From Branchiostoma floridae (taxonomy: Eukaryota; Chordata; Leptocardii; Amphioxiformes; Branchiostomatidae): a stretch of DNA of 64,000 bases. This document shows, in pieces, positions 50,901 to 62,900 of the stretch (within the stretch, counting starts at the first letter, position 1; every line of letters starts with the position of its first letter). Position numbers and translations under genes: made by a program. Location: NCBI RefSeq assembly GCF_000003815.2, contig NC_049980.1, positions 23,261,249 to 23,325,248 on the forward strand, written 5' to 3'. Under the pieces are notes generated by a model that saw only the letters and a program-made list of their open reading frames with translations, had not been told where the DNA came from and did no database searches.

Positions 50901-53900
50901 GCCTTCTTTATGATCGACTGAATGCTGTAAACCTTATGATTACAGACATAGAATTTCAATAGTAGGTTGAATGTGCCTGCAAGTCTGCACCACAAAGGTA
51001 GGATCTTGGTCACTGTTCTGGATACTCTGATTTATTGTAATAGAGGCCATCTATACATTAATGCCAATCAGCCATCAATGGGATATTTGTACAATGATTT
51101 GTACATTTGTAATTCCTTGAAATTCATGTGTCTGTCTACTAGAGGAATTACAAAGTTTAACATCTTAAAACATAATGCTGATAAATATCGCATGTTGGGG
51201 TTAGACTGAATTTCCTTACCTCATCATCTTCTGGTACATTGTCAGACAGAATTTCAACCATAAAGGATTCCTCCCTGTCATTGCTGACAAAGTTTAGTAC
51301 CCCAGTCACTGGCTGTATGTCAGCAGAGGCAGCAATACCTGAAATATCATCATCTTGTCATTACATCGTGCTTACATTTCCAGGCACAGCATGAAAACAA
51401 GTAAAGACTTCCAAGTCCAAGACTGTGGTGTGCAACTAATTAGAGTGAAGTAAAAGTTCCCACAACGCTGTTTAGGTCCCTATTTTTCTTGACATAATAT
51501 ACCTGAATTATGCATCTGAGAACAACTTACCATTGATGGTTCCTGTCCAGTCCACAGTCACTGTTCCCATTGCCCCACCAGATCTCAGTACAGTCAACCG
51601 CAGACTGGTTGTTCCAGATTCTGGCTCAGCTACAGTATGGCTGTTGACCTCAAAGCCTGAAAGAAGAGATGATATAGTTGCTTACAACACAGCGTAACAG
51701 TTTAGTAGGTAGACAACATGTTGAGTTGAAGATGTCTACATCCACATAGCAGTAAAGCCTTAGTAGATGTCTAGAACCTGGCCTGACAAGTCTGCAAAAG
51801 TCTGCATTGCTGATTCTACACCCTCCCATATATAAAAGGCATCTTTAAGATTAAATTAGCAGGTTATAGATATAACACAATTATCTCATTACATCATAAA
51901 TATTGCTTTTAACCTTACAGAAAACCCTTGTATGAATTTTTCTTAATATGACAACAGACACTTACTGAAGACACCGTGTGGGTCATCAGACTTGTCTATG
52001 GTGACCAGTGTTTGGGTGATGTTACCCAGGACAGCCCCTCCGGTTAGTCCTGTAGACAGCAGTTCCACAGTAAACATCTCCTGCAGCTCAGGGTCAAGGT
52101 CATCCACGATCTCTATGGGAACCATCTTGGTGACCTCTCCATCAGACAGGATGATGTCTGAGGCAATGATGTTGTAGTCATCAGGCCTGGCAGTGCCAGG
52201 TGTAGTCCTAAATCTCACTGACACCTGCAAAGTGAACACCAATAAATAACAATCAGCTCTATAAAATGAAAAGGGGGCCTTTCTGATTCTAATCTAATGT
52301 AAGAGGGCTCCTCAGCAGCAAATAATAACAAAAATAGCATCATCAAACATCTGACAAGTAGCAAGGTCTAATTGGCCTAATTCAGTTTGCAACAGTGTCA
52401 GCCAAACTTGCTTTTCTCTCTTATAATTATGTCTCTTAATCAAATGGCCATAAAAAATATGAGATCTTCCTTACCCGTCCAAATGCACCTGCAGTTCTTG
52501 TCACATTAAGGAAGGGTCCAGTTACGTCCTCATTGACCATGACACTGGTGGCGGACAGCTGCAGGATCCCGTTGGCATTGTCGTTCTGCTGGATGATGAC
52601 TTCTCCAATCGCCTCACCTAACACACCCACTCTAGGGGAACCTGGCACTGAAATTTTGGAACAATCGACTTTATTGCAATGACATTTGCATTGACTAACA
52701 ATTCAAAAGAAATTCAATGTAAAATAGCATTGGGAATCAAATATTGCCTCAAAAAACTACTCCTGCATGACTTAGCCTTCTTTAGGTGGAAGCCTTCAAC
52801 AATAGGTACTTGCTGTAGAACAAGATATTTCATGGGTAGATCAAAAGCTGCAAATAAAATGTGCATACTGACCTGGCCTCTGCTGGCCTCCACTTGTAAG
52901 TTCAGCTCTGAGTAACTGCACAAACACAGACTCGTCTCCCTCAGGGATGGTGTCATCGTAGATGTTGATGTGGACTTCCGTTGAGTTGGTGCCAGCAGGA
53001 AAGTCAACATATGACTCCTGGTACTGGAAATCTTCTGATTCTGTTGCACGGCTACAAAATGAAAGAAGATTGTATCAAACATTAGCCGGGTCTGATTATC
53101 AACTTTTACACACTTTTACACACTTATTTACAATTTTGGTTTACATTCATAAATTCAGTAAAGTTATGCCCATGGACTACGAAGTTAGATCATAAGTTAG
53201 TGTTTTCTAAAGTGCTTACTGGACATAACACTAAAGTCAACTGTAGCTATGGAACAACTCCACCATTCTTAATTCTTTAAGGATGCAAAACAACTTACCC
53301 AGTTACCACAGGGAGTCCAGGAGGGTTATCTCCATTCCTCAGTGTCCTGTAGAACACCCTTACATCTCCCATCTGTCCTCCATCTCGAACAACCTGACAC
53401 ACATTAGATAGGCAACCAATTAGGAACAATTTAAACATCACTTGTTCCAATCCCACACTCACACAAAGCACCACGGATAAAACAATAGGGGGAAATGGAA
53501 AAAATTTTCATCCATCAATATTTCTAAATTCAATACACTTAGAAAATAAGAATTCTCTGAAAGTGACAATCAAGCTCTCAAACAGTACCTCTATATACTA
53601 CATGTAAGTCTACAGATATTTACTCTTGCCTACCATCAGAGTGATTGTGGTGTTTCCTTCCTCCACATACACAGGCTGTGAGGTTGAATCAAACAGGAAA
53701 ACACCGTAGGGATCATCGTTGGCCAGAATGGTAACCACAGCAGACTGCTTATTGACATCTCCAGGTCGGCCGGCAGAAAAGTTGACCAGACGAACTACAA
53801 ATTCCTCGTCCAGCTCAGGGTCCTGTGGGTACATTTGAATGTTTACTTACAATCAAACTGCATTACAAAACATTCTGCAAAAAGCAACAAAAACACAAAG

Positions 53901-56900
53901 ACAGGATCTGCCTATTTCCATTTCAAAATAAAAAGTCAGTACAGGAAATCAAATTAAAGTCAGTATGGGTGAGTTGAATGTATCGAATGAGTGGGCCTCA
54001 ACTTTCTCAATGTGAGAGTATTAGACGTATAATCAAGACCATAGGATGATTGCACCTGTTGTCAAAATGAATACCATCCCACTTTACAAACAAATACAAA
54101 AATGTACGAGCGTGACCAGCTAGCTCTAAGGTTAGCTCACATCATCTGAGTTGATGGTGAGATTGAAGACTGCAGACATCTGTCCAGGTGGTATATACAC
54201 AATCCCATTGTTGTCAGCAAGATCCATGCCTGGGTATGACTCCACCTCCCAGAACACTGTAACTCCACCAAGGGCATCTCCTGTACGCACAACCTGAAGG
54301 GCACAGATTGATGTGAAATAAACTATCTTGGTAGGCCTACAATATCTTTGGCATGTGAGGACCTAGTGCATGCCTAGTTCTTTCAACTTTCCTTTCCAAA
54401 AGTTATTTTGCTGTTTTCTCTTTCACCATTTTCCATGACAAAAATCTCCATGTTCAAACAGTCACACATTTAAGTGCTAATACTGTAACAGCATATGCAA
54501 CAATCAATCTCTACATGAATTAAACCAATTGCTACTTTGGAAATTAAAGACATTTGTAAATTTTGCAAAAAGTTGAGCACATACTTAACAATTAATTCAT
54601 ACCTCAAGAGAGACAACTGAATCTCTTCCATCAGCCTCATTAGCCGTCACCACAAGTGAGTTATCAGCAAACTGGACTGTACCATAAGCACCATCAGATG
54701 CCTCAATAACCACTGTCATGAATCTTCCTGTGTCCAAAACTGCCCCTATTAGTAGAACAGATAACATCACTTAGAATATGTTGCTTTGGGTTAAGGAAAA
54801 ATAGACTATTCTGACACCAAACAGTTTAATCTTAAAGATTTGAATACACGTGTATATATACTACTTAGTTTCTTCAGTTTCTATGGATGAAGGTGAAGTC
54901 TTCTTGAATCTAACAGTTTAAAGCACATGATAGATTATACACAGCTCTAAACTACTGTGAATTTGTCAGGGATTATGGACAATAAATTGCTGCCAAATAA
55001 GGCAAAGCAAAGCATCATTAATAACATACAAACATCACATTACCTCCTCCAGTTGGGTTGGTGAGCTCTACTGTAAATATTTCATCCAACTCAGCAATGT
55101 TGTCATCAACGATTCCAATCTGGATAGTCTTGAATCTCTCTTGATCTCTGAACTGCAGCTCCCCAACAGCATTCTTCAAAACAATTCAAGACAGATTAAT
55201 GAACAAGGCAGGACTAAATGAAGAAAACTATTAATTTAGAATATACTATGCTTTAGTTACTGTATTCTTCTCTTCAACCTTTGCTTTTTTAAATATATGA
55301 AGTTCTTTCTTAGCTCTCTATAGTGCAAAAAAACTAATTAACATGTTGAAAGAAAGGAGATACTATGAACTTTTCTGATGCTATAGATAACTATAGAGGT
55401 TTGTTGATCATAATTATTACTCGAAAACTTTGGCATGATTAACTTTGAATCTTAAAGATGTAGATACTACAAAATTCTATGAAAATCAAGTAGAAATGAG
55501 CAAATTACAAGTTATATGTCAGATGATGACTCACCTGGAAGTCTGCAGATGTAGATGCTGTGTTGGAGATAGCGTTGTACTCCACAGACACATCCCCTAC
55601 AGACCCCTGTGCCCTCACCACCAGCAGTGTCACACTCCCAGACTCTTCAGCAACATACTGGGTCAGGTTTCTGGTAGCAGGAGGAATGACTGGGTCTCCA
55701 GATGCAGGTTGAGAGCTCAATGAAAACTGGAAAAAAAATACATTTGCTTTAATCATCTATATCTTCAAAAGATGTGTAGGATCTGTTTAAATTTGTGTAT
55801 CTGTGATAATTCAGCATGAAAGATAGTGGATGCTATCTGAGATATTTGACCCTGAGAATTTATACAACGGTTTGATTTGAAATTATCTGTATCATGTAAT
55901 GCTCTGTCTGGATGCCTTACTTTCCTCTATGCTTAATACACTGGAATTTGACAAAGTCAAAACTACACAATCTTCAGTACCATGGAAATGGTATGAGCAT
56001 TGACTTGTATCATGCTTGTTTATTCCTATAACTTTTCAACTGCAATAAGCCTGTTTCTGACCTGGAACAGCCCATATGGGTAGTCATTTTCCACCACTGT
56101 GATGTTGTTGACTGCTGCTACAGCACTGATGCTGGCACCACTGGTGGGAGTCGTCCCCTCCACACCATCACCTGACTCCACCCCGGACAACACCACCTCA
56201 AAACCCTCATCCAACTCTGGGATCATCTCATCATACACTTCCACTACAATATTCTGGGAAGAAAGAAGGTACAACCTTATGTAAGAAAGACTTTACAAAG
56301 GCCTTCTGTTGTTTAAGAGACAGCAAGAGGCAAAGCAAAATAGTTGTTAGCATCTCTCCTCTTTCTTCAAATGAAGTTAATGATGGAATGAAATGAAGTT
56401 GCATCAACTATATATACCGTACAGAACAGTACAGAAACTGACCATTTCAGTAACGTCCATGGGAAAGACAATGCTGTTATTAGAGTACACAAAGTCCTGG
56501 ACATCAGTTGAGACCATAGGAGACACTTGACGGATGACCCATGACACGGTGACAGAGTCAAAGGTCCCCCTGGATCTGGTGACAGGGCAGCTGACATTGG
56601 TGCCTTCTGATGTTGGGTTGGGAGTGCATGGTCCATAGAAACCAAACAGTCCATTGGCATTGTCACTCTTCAGAACTGTTGAAATATTGTGAAATAGGTC
56701 AATGCATAGTTACTTTAACATTCTGTTGGAGCACCTTGAAGGTGAAATCAAATCCAAAAGTATAAGAGAACAGATACGATTAGTTGCTACCTGTACAATC
56801 AATTCTGGATTTGTAGACCATTACTGGACTCAATCAGAATTAAGTACATTGATATAAGGAACGATGTAACAACCACAAATTGCGATGATGACAGTAGTAT

Positions 56901-59900
56901 TCCCCTCACCTGTGACTGTAGCATAGCCATACACTGGTGACACATTAGCTCCCCCTTTCCCAGAGATAATCACCATGGTGAAGACCTCATTTTGCTCAGG
57001 GATATCATCTTGTACAGACTGCAGACGTGCAGACTGGAGTCTTTCACCCTCTGGATAGGAGAAGTATCCAGACACAGGACCTAGGCTCTGAGCTGCCTCT
57101 GAATCAGCCAATGAACTGATCTCACTGAAAACAGATCAGATAAAGAACTTCTGAGTCAATACAATGTTACTTTCTGAAACAAGTGCAATATCAAGGGTTG
57201 AACTATCATCATAAATCTATTGTGTGTTACATCCTTTGAGAAAAAGTGAATGTTTCAAAGAATTTTTTCTTAACCTTAATGATTAATAACAATTAACGTT
57301 ACTGGCAGAAGCATAATATTTTATTTTCGAAAAATATTCTAAGGTTGCTATCAAGCTAGCAGATTTAGAAATAAATAGATAATATGCAACTATACCGTGA
57401 TGTGAGTTTTCTTGCATAGATCCTGACATCTTGCATGGAGCCTGTAAAGTTTCCACTTCCAGGAGAAACAGCACCCACAAACAGAGCCCCGGCTTCATCA
57501 TCAATCGTCTGAACTCCACCTTCCAGGGCTTGGCTGAAGAAGGGTAAAAACAAGTAAGACATCTTACAATATGTCTTCAAGACAAATGAACCGACAAATG
57601 ACTCTGAAATAAAGGAAATTCATTACTCCACCTGAAGGACATAATTTTTTCCTGTCACTTGGAACAAAAAGTGTTCAAAAGCAGCATGATTCTTTGTACA
57701 TTCAATTTGAGCAAATGCAATACTAAATGCATTGCTGCAAGCAACACCTAATGTGACTGCGACTTTGCACAACACATTGTACAGTATCAAGGCTTCAAGC
57801 AGGCTTCAACATCAGTAGAGCTGTAAGAAAACCCTTGAATATTTGCTCTTGGCACAGAAGCATCTACTGTGAGAAATGATTGACAAATTGTATGAAACAT
57901 CAGGCATAAATCAAATGCCAAGCTAGTTGACCGAAAACACATACGGTAATGTGGTACTGCCCAACCCTATGGAAGGAGATGAACTGTTCAGATGGAGACT
58001 GGAATATGGAAAATATATAAAATGACTTTTCATCTGAATAATTTAAAGCATGGTCTGATTTGTAACAGATATTATAATATCTGATTGATGGATTGATTGA
58101 TGGATTGATTGATGGATTGATTGATTAGTTGATGGATTCAGTGAATTGCATTTGATAATTTGGTTTGTTTACGTGTATTGGTCAATTTCTTGGTCAATAG
58201 ACCTATTGAATAATCAATGAATTAATTAATGGATTGGACAGATCACAGGAAGGTTACCAATGTCATAGTCAATGCTAGCATTGATCAATTTCATGCTGAA
58301 GGATGAAGTCATTCCCAGAGCTTGATAAAATACCTTGCTGTTCCACCAGTTTGTAATCCATCTATGTAGAAGTCCACCATGCCGTTCCCCACTGTCACAG
58401 CCATGTGGTGCCACCTGCCATCCTGGGTGACTTGATTAGTGGAATAGGACAGCACCTGATTTTCCTGAAGTAACAAAACACAGCATTCAGCAAAGACATC
58501 TTACAGCTAGCATCAAAACACTTTGTGACCAATCACAAATAGCAGTTTCTTACATCATATAGATATTAAGCATAACAAGTTAGACTTTTTTGGGTTTACA
58601 ACCATATTATAAAAAAAACACAGAACAGTAACAATAAAGCTTACAGGATTCCCAGGAACAGAGTATCTGAACCAGAGTGCAGTGTCATTCACAGTGGTCC
58701 TGAGTTTGAGGGAGTAGTAGTGCTTCTCTCCATCAGGGCTGGTTTTGGAGATGACCATCCCATCTGTGTCAGGGTCTGGCTGTACCCAGGTGGACATGGT
58801 GAAGCCAGACCTGATCTCGGCCCTTGTGGGGTGGTACTCATTGGACACTTGCAGGTAGGATCCTGTTTAAGAATAAAAGCATTAGATTTCATGTTTCATT
58901 AGATGTTCAATTTCTTTTATTTCTAACTGGCATGTCATTGATCCTATATACAGAAGACATCAAACACACCATCAGCATACTGTGGTGACATCATATCAAA
59001 TACACTGTACCTTGTAGATGTTCTTCTTACAGTGAAAAACTGACCAAAGATGATTTTTGATTCAACACCATGTAAAAGACAATCATGACACTTTGGTCTT
59101 CTACAATGCTATTCATAACAATTAGGGTAACATTATACAATCTTAGAAATGATTGTATATTCCACCTTTGACTTTGGGAGAATAGAAAACATTGTCCAGT
59201 AACTACTTACCATCAGAGCCTGTGAAGTACAAAGCCAGTGTTCCTGTCTTGTCCCGTCCAGGCCTCTGTTGTACAGCTGCCGTGTAGGTTCCCAGCATGA
59301 ACAAGTCATACACCTTAGGCAGCGCTGCAGCCAGGGAGGGAGGGAGGATTTCCCACACAAGCTAGAATCGATGCAGAAAAGACAAGAGTTATTTAGGTCT
59401 GCAAAAATGTTTACACTCAGCTGCATGATGACAAAATGAATACTTTCTGGTTGAAAGTTCACAAGTATTTCAGCACCAAGGACAGGAGACACTGCATGGA
59501 ACATTATCAAAAAGACTTTAGTTAAATGCATTGAAAATACGACTGGAAAAGAAGTATTTTGAATCATAAAGATATCTTTCAGCACCAAGGACAGGGACAC
59601 TTTTGAAGGTTTTTGATGCTATAGTTTTATGCAAAGATAATCATTTTCGAAAAGACTTTCAATTTTACTAATACAAAATGTAAGATCAACATCACCAACA
59701 AGCCTTTCAATTCAAAGTTCCTCTCCCCCATCCACTTTAGATGAGGAAAAATATCCATTGAGAAAATGAAACATTCTTATCTATAGGCTTGCATCATAAA
59801 ATGTGTGAAGTGGTTACCTCCACATCTCCTACAGCTCCTTGTGCTCTCTGGATGGTGAAGTTTGCCCCTGTGCTATCCACATTTCCTGGAAGAAAGTCCT

Positions 59901-62900
59901 CAGCAATGTCAACCATCCTGGAGTCATCTGGGAACATGAACCTGCCGTACGGGTCATCATTGGTCGGAATAGTCAAAACAGCCTCCAGATTTTCAGTAGC
60001 CAGTCTACCACCAGGACCAGGGCTGCCACCTGAAACAAATTACATGATTTTGTTAGATATTCCATATCTTTATTCATAGCTGCAGTGACAAAAATGCTGA
60101 TTTTAATAGCCACCATGCATAAACAGATTAACTAAAGTTAGTTTCACCGTGCTGAAGTTCACGTGAAAGTTTCACGTGAAAGTTTCACGTGAAAGTTCCG
60201 ATTGAACTTCAGCAAATCAGCAAAGTGTATAGGGAACAATCACTCAAACAATCATACCAGTTGCATTGACAAGCCTGAGTGTGTAGTTCTTGGGGAACTC
60301 AGGGATATTGTCAGCCATTACAAGAGCAGAGATGGGCTGTTCAATCTCTCCTTCTGCAAACGTGATGTAGCCTGAGGTGTTGTTAAACTCCTCTCCAACA
60401 GGAACTGGGGAACCTGACATGTCATAGAACTGGTACCAGATCTGTACTTCTCCCCAGAAGCCCCTTTCTCTTACAACCCTGTATGAAGATAAACAAGCAC
60501 AGAGTTTACAACAGTTTAAGATATCAATACAGAATATGTAATGACAGATACATTGGTGTGCATTAGACACCTACCCAAGAAATCACAATGTGATGAATAA
60601 TTACTGTCCTTATGCAGCTATATCTAGACTGTTTCTGTCTATAAACATGATGTCAAAGTTTCGCTGATTGAGAAGAAAAACCCAACATTTTTTATGAGTG
60701 CGGTTTACCGTTATCCTCATCACTTTTTGAAGCCTGCATTACATATGTGTGTCTCAACTATTGTCAACAAAGAGTAATCAACAATTTGTATCATCAGGAC
60801 TTACGTGAAGTTGACTACAACACCCTCCCCAGGTGCAACCTGGTCCAGCTCAGCGGGTGCAAAGCTGAAGACGCCATTAGGATCATCACTTGCTCTGATG
60901 TACACTCTGGCTTCAGTATTCCCATACACTACAGTGTCTCCTGCAAACAGAAACCAAAAGTACAATGACTGGATTATCCTCCATTAATCTTTGGAAATTG
61001 CCTGAATAATTTACCATATTGTGAAAATATGAATCTATTGTGAATAATGGCTTTTAAATTCTTTATTAACATTGATGTATCGGTAGTTTAATTAGTTAGC
61101 CATAAAAAGGGTAAGAAGCTTCAAATACCTGTAGCTGCAAAAAGCTCAACCCGGAACATTTCATTGGTCTCTGGTCTGTTATCGTCCAGGGAAGTAACCA
61201 CCAGCTGTTTCTCCCTCTCTCCTACTGCAAAAGTGATGGTCCCATTGGTGAACTGGAAGTCAAACTCATTTGCAGTGTCCTCAACTGTGCGGTACTGTAC
61301 ACTGGACACGTAGTTGGCTGACCCGTTTCTACGGACGGTTAGAGTGGCTGATCCTGGTTCATTAATGTATACTTCTGGGTCTGAAAGATGACAAAAGGAT
61401 TTTAAAGCATAAAGCATCAACCATCATATGAATTCCTGACTACACAATATGTTAAAGAGCTTTATTGAAATGTATGAAATGTCAAAAAATGATATGCAAC
61501 ACTTGGTAAGTCGACAAAAGGAACAGTTACTGTTGATAGTTGATCTAAATCCTAGTTACCCAGTTGCTGAACAATACAGAATGTATGATAACTCACTAAA
61601 TGAAATACCTAGTACCTAGTTTTTCACAATACAAAAGATAGAAATGCCTACTGACCTGAGAAGTACACTGCATCATCATTATGTGCTACTGTAACAGTGC
61701 TGGTGGAGGGTGCACCCAAGGAGGCACCATTGGTCGGTTCAGTCAGTATGATAGTGAAGGACTCATCATCTTCAGGAATCTGCGAATATTGAAGTCATCA
61801 GAGATATCAGTGCTGTCTTATTTTGTACTATCATACTGTTAAAGTCTTCAGCATCTGAAGTATCAGATAACAAGGACAATCTAGAGAGACAGTCAAATGA
61901 TTTTTCATCAGTGTAGTTTACTGCGTTAAGAATGAGGTTGAAAGAGAAGTATTTGAAATAATACGGCTGTCTTTCAGCACCAAGGACAGGGAACACTGCA
62001 TAGAAAATAATAAAAACAGGTACATTTTGTACATACCATATCAGGAAGAGACTGCAGTTCCAACATTTTATGTCCCTCTCCATCAGCAAACTGCAGTACT
62101 CCAGCTACTGGTGACAGATCTGCTGTGTTGTTTGGTGAGATGTACCAGGACACCCTGGCTGGGCCAAATACTCCCCTATTCCTGTCAACTCGTAAAGAGG
62201 CTGGGTACACATTACTGCTTGTGCTCTCACCTGTAAAAGGAAAGTTTTATCATTAACTCGGTGTATTGACTATATCTCAGGAAATTCATGCATAATATTC
62301 TTTGGATGATTATTTCAAAACCATTGAACGAAATAATACTTCATTTCAAACAAATGTCATTTCTTTATCTCAAAATTTATGACAGAGACAAAGGGAAAAT
62401 ATTCAAGTTCTCTATCTCTATATGAATGTCAACATGAAGTTTATTTTTCAATTTCACACCTCTATGATTATGATTTGATCAATCAATTCTATGTATTGCC
62501 TGATGGTTTCAAAATATTGACTTACTAATTGTGACGTCCGTATCAGCAAAAGAGAAGACTCCATAAGGGTCATCATTCTCCAGCACAGAGATGGAGATGG
62601 TACTGGGGCTGCCAATCACACTGGCTGCCTGGTCCTGTCCGCTGAAGCTCCTCAGCTCCAGGGTGTAAGTCTCATTCAACTGGATATTGAAGAGATACAT
62701 ACATGTAATATCATACAGATACAGGTCTCAATACATAGAGAGAGACTTGATATAGTTTAGTATTCAAACCAATAGTTTCTATGAATTGTTAACAGCCTCA
62801 CCCTCTTAACTGTATATGTTTGCTATACTTTTGTATGCCAACTTCTAAAAAGTGTCTAAGTTAGTTAAGACAGTAACTGTACAATCTTTAGAAGCAATGG

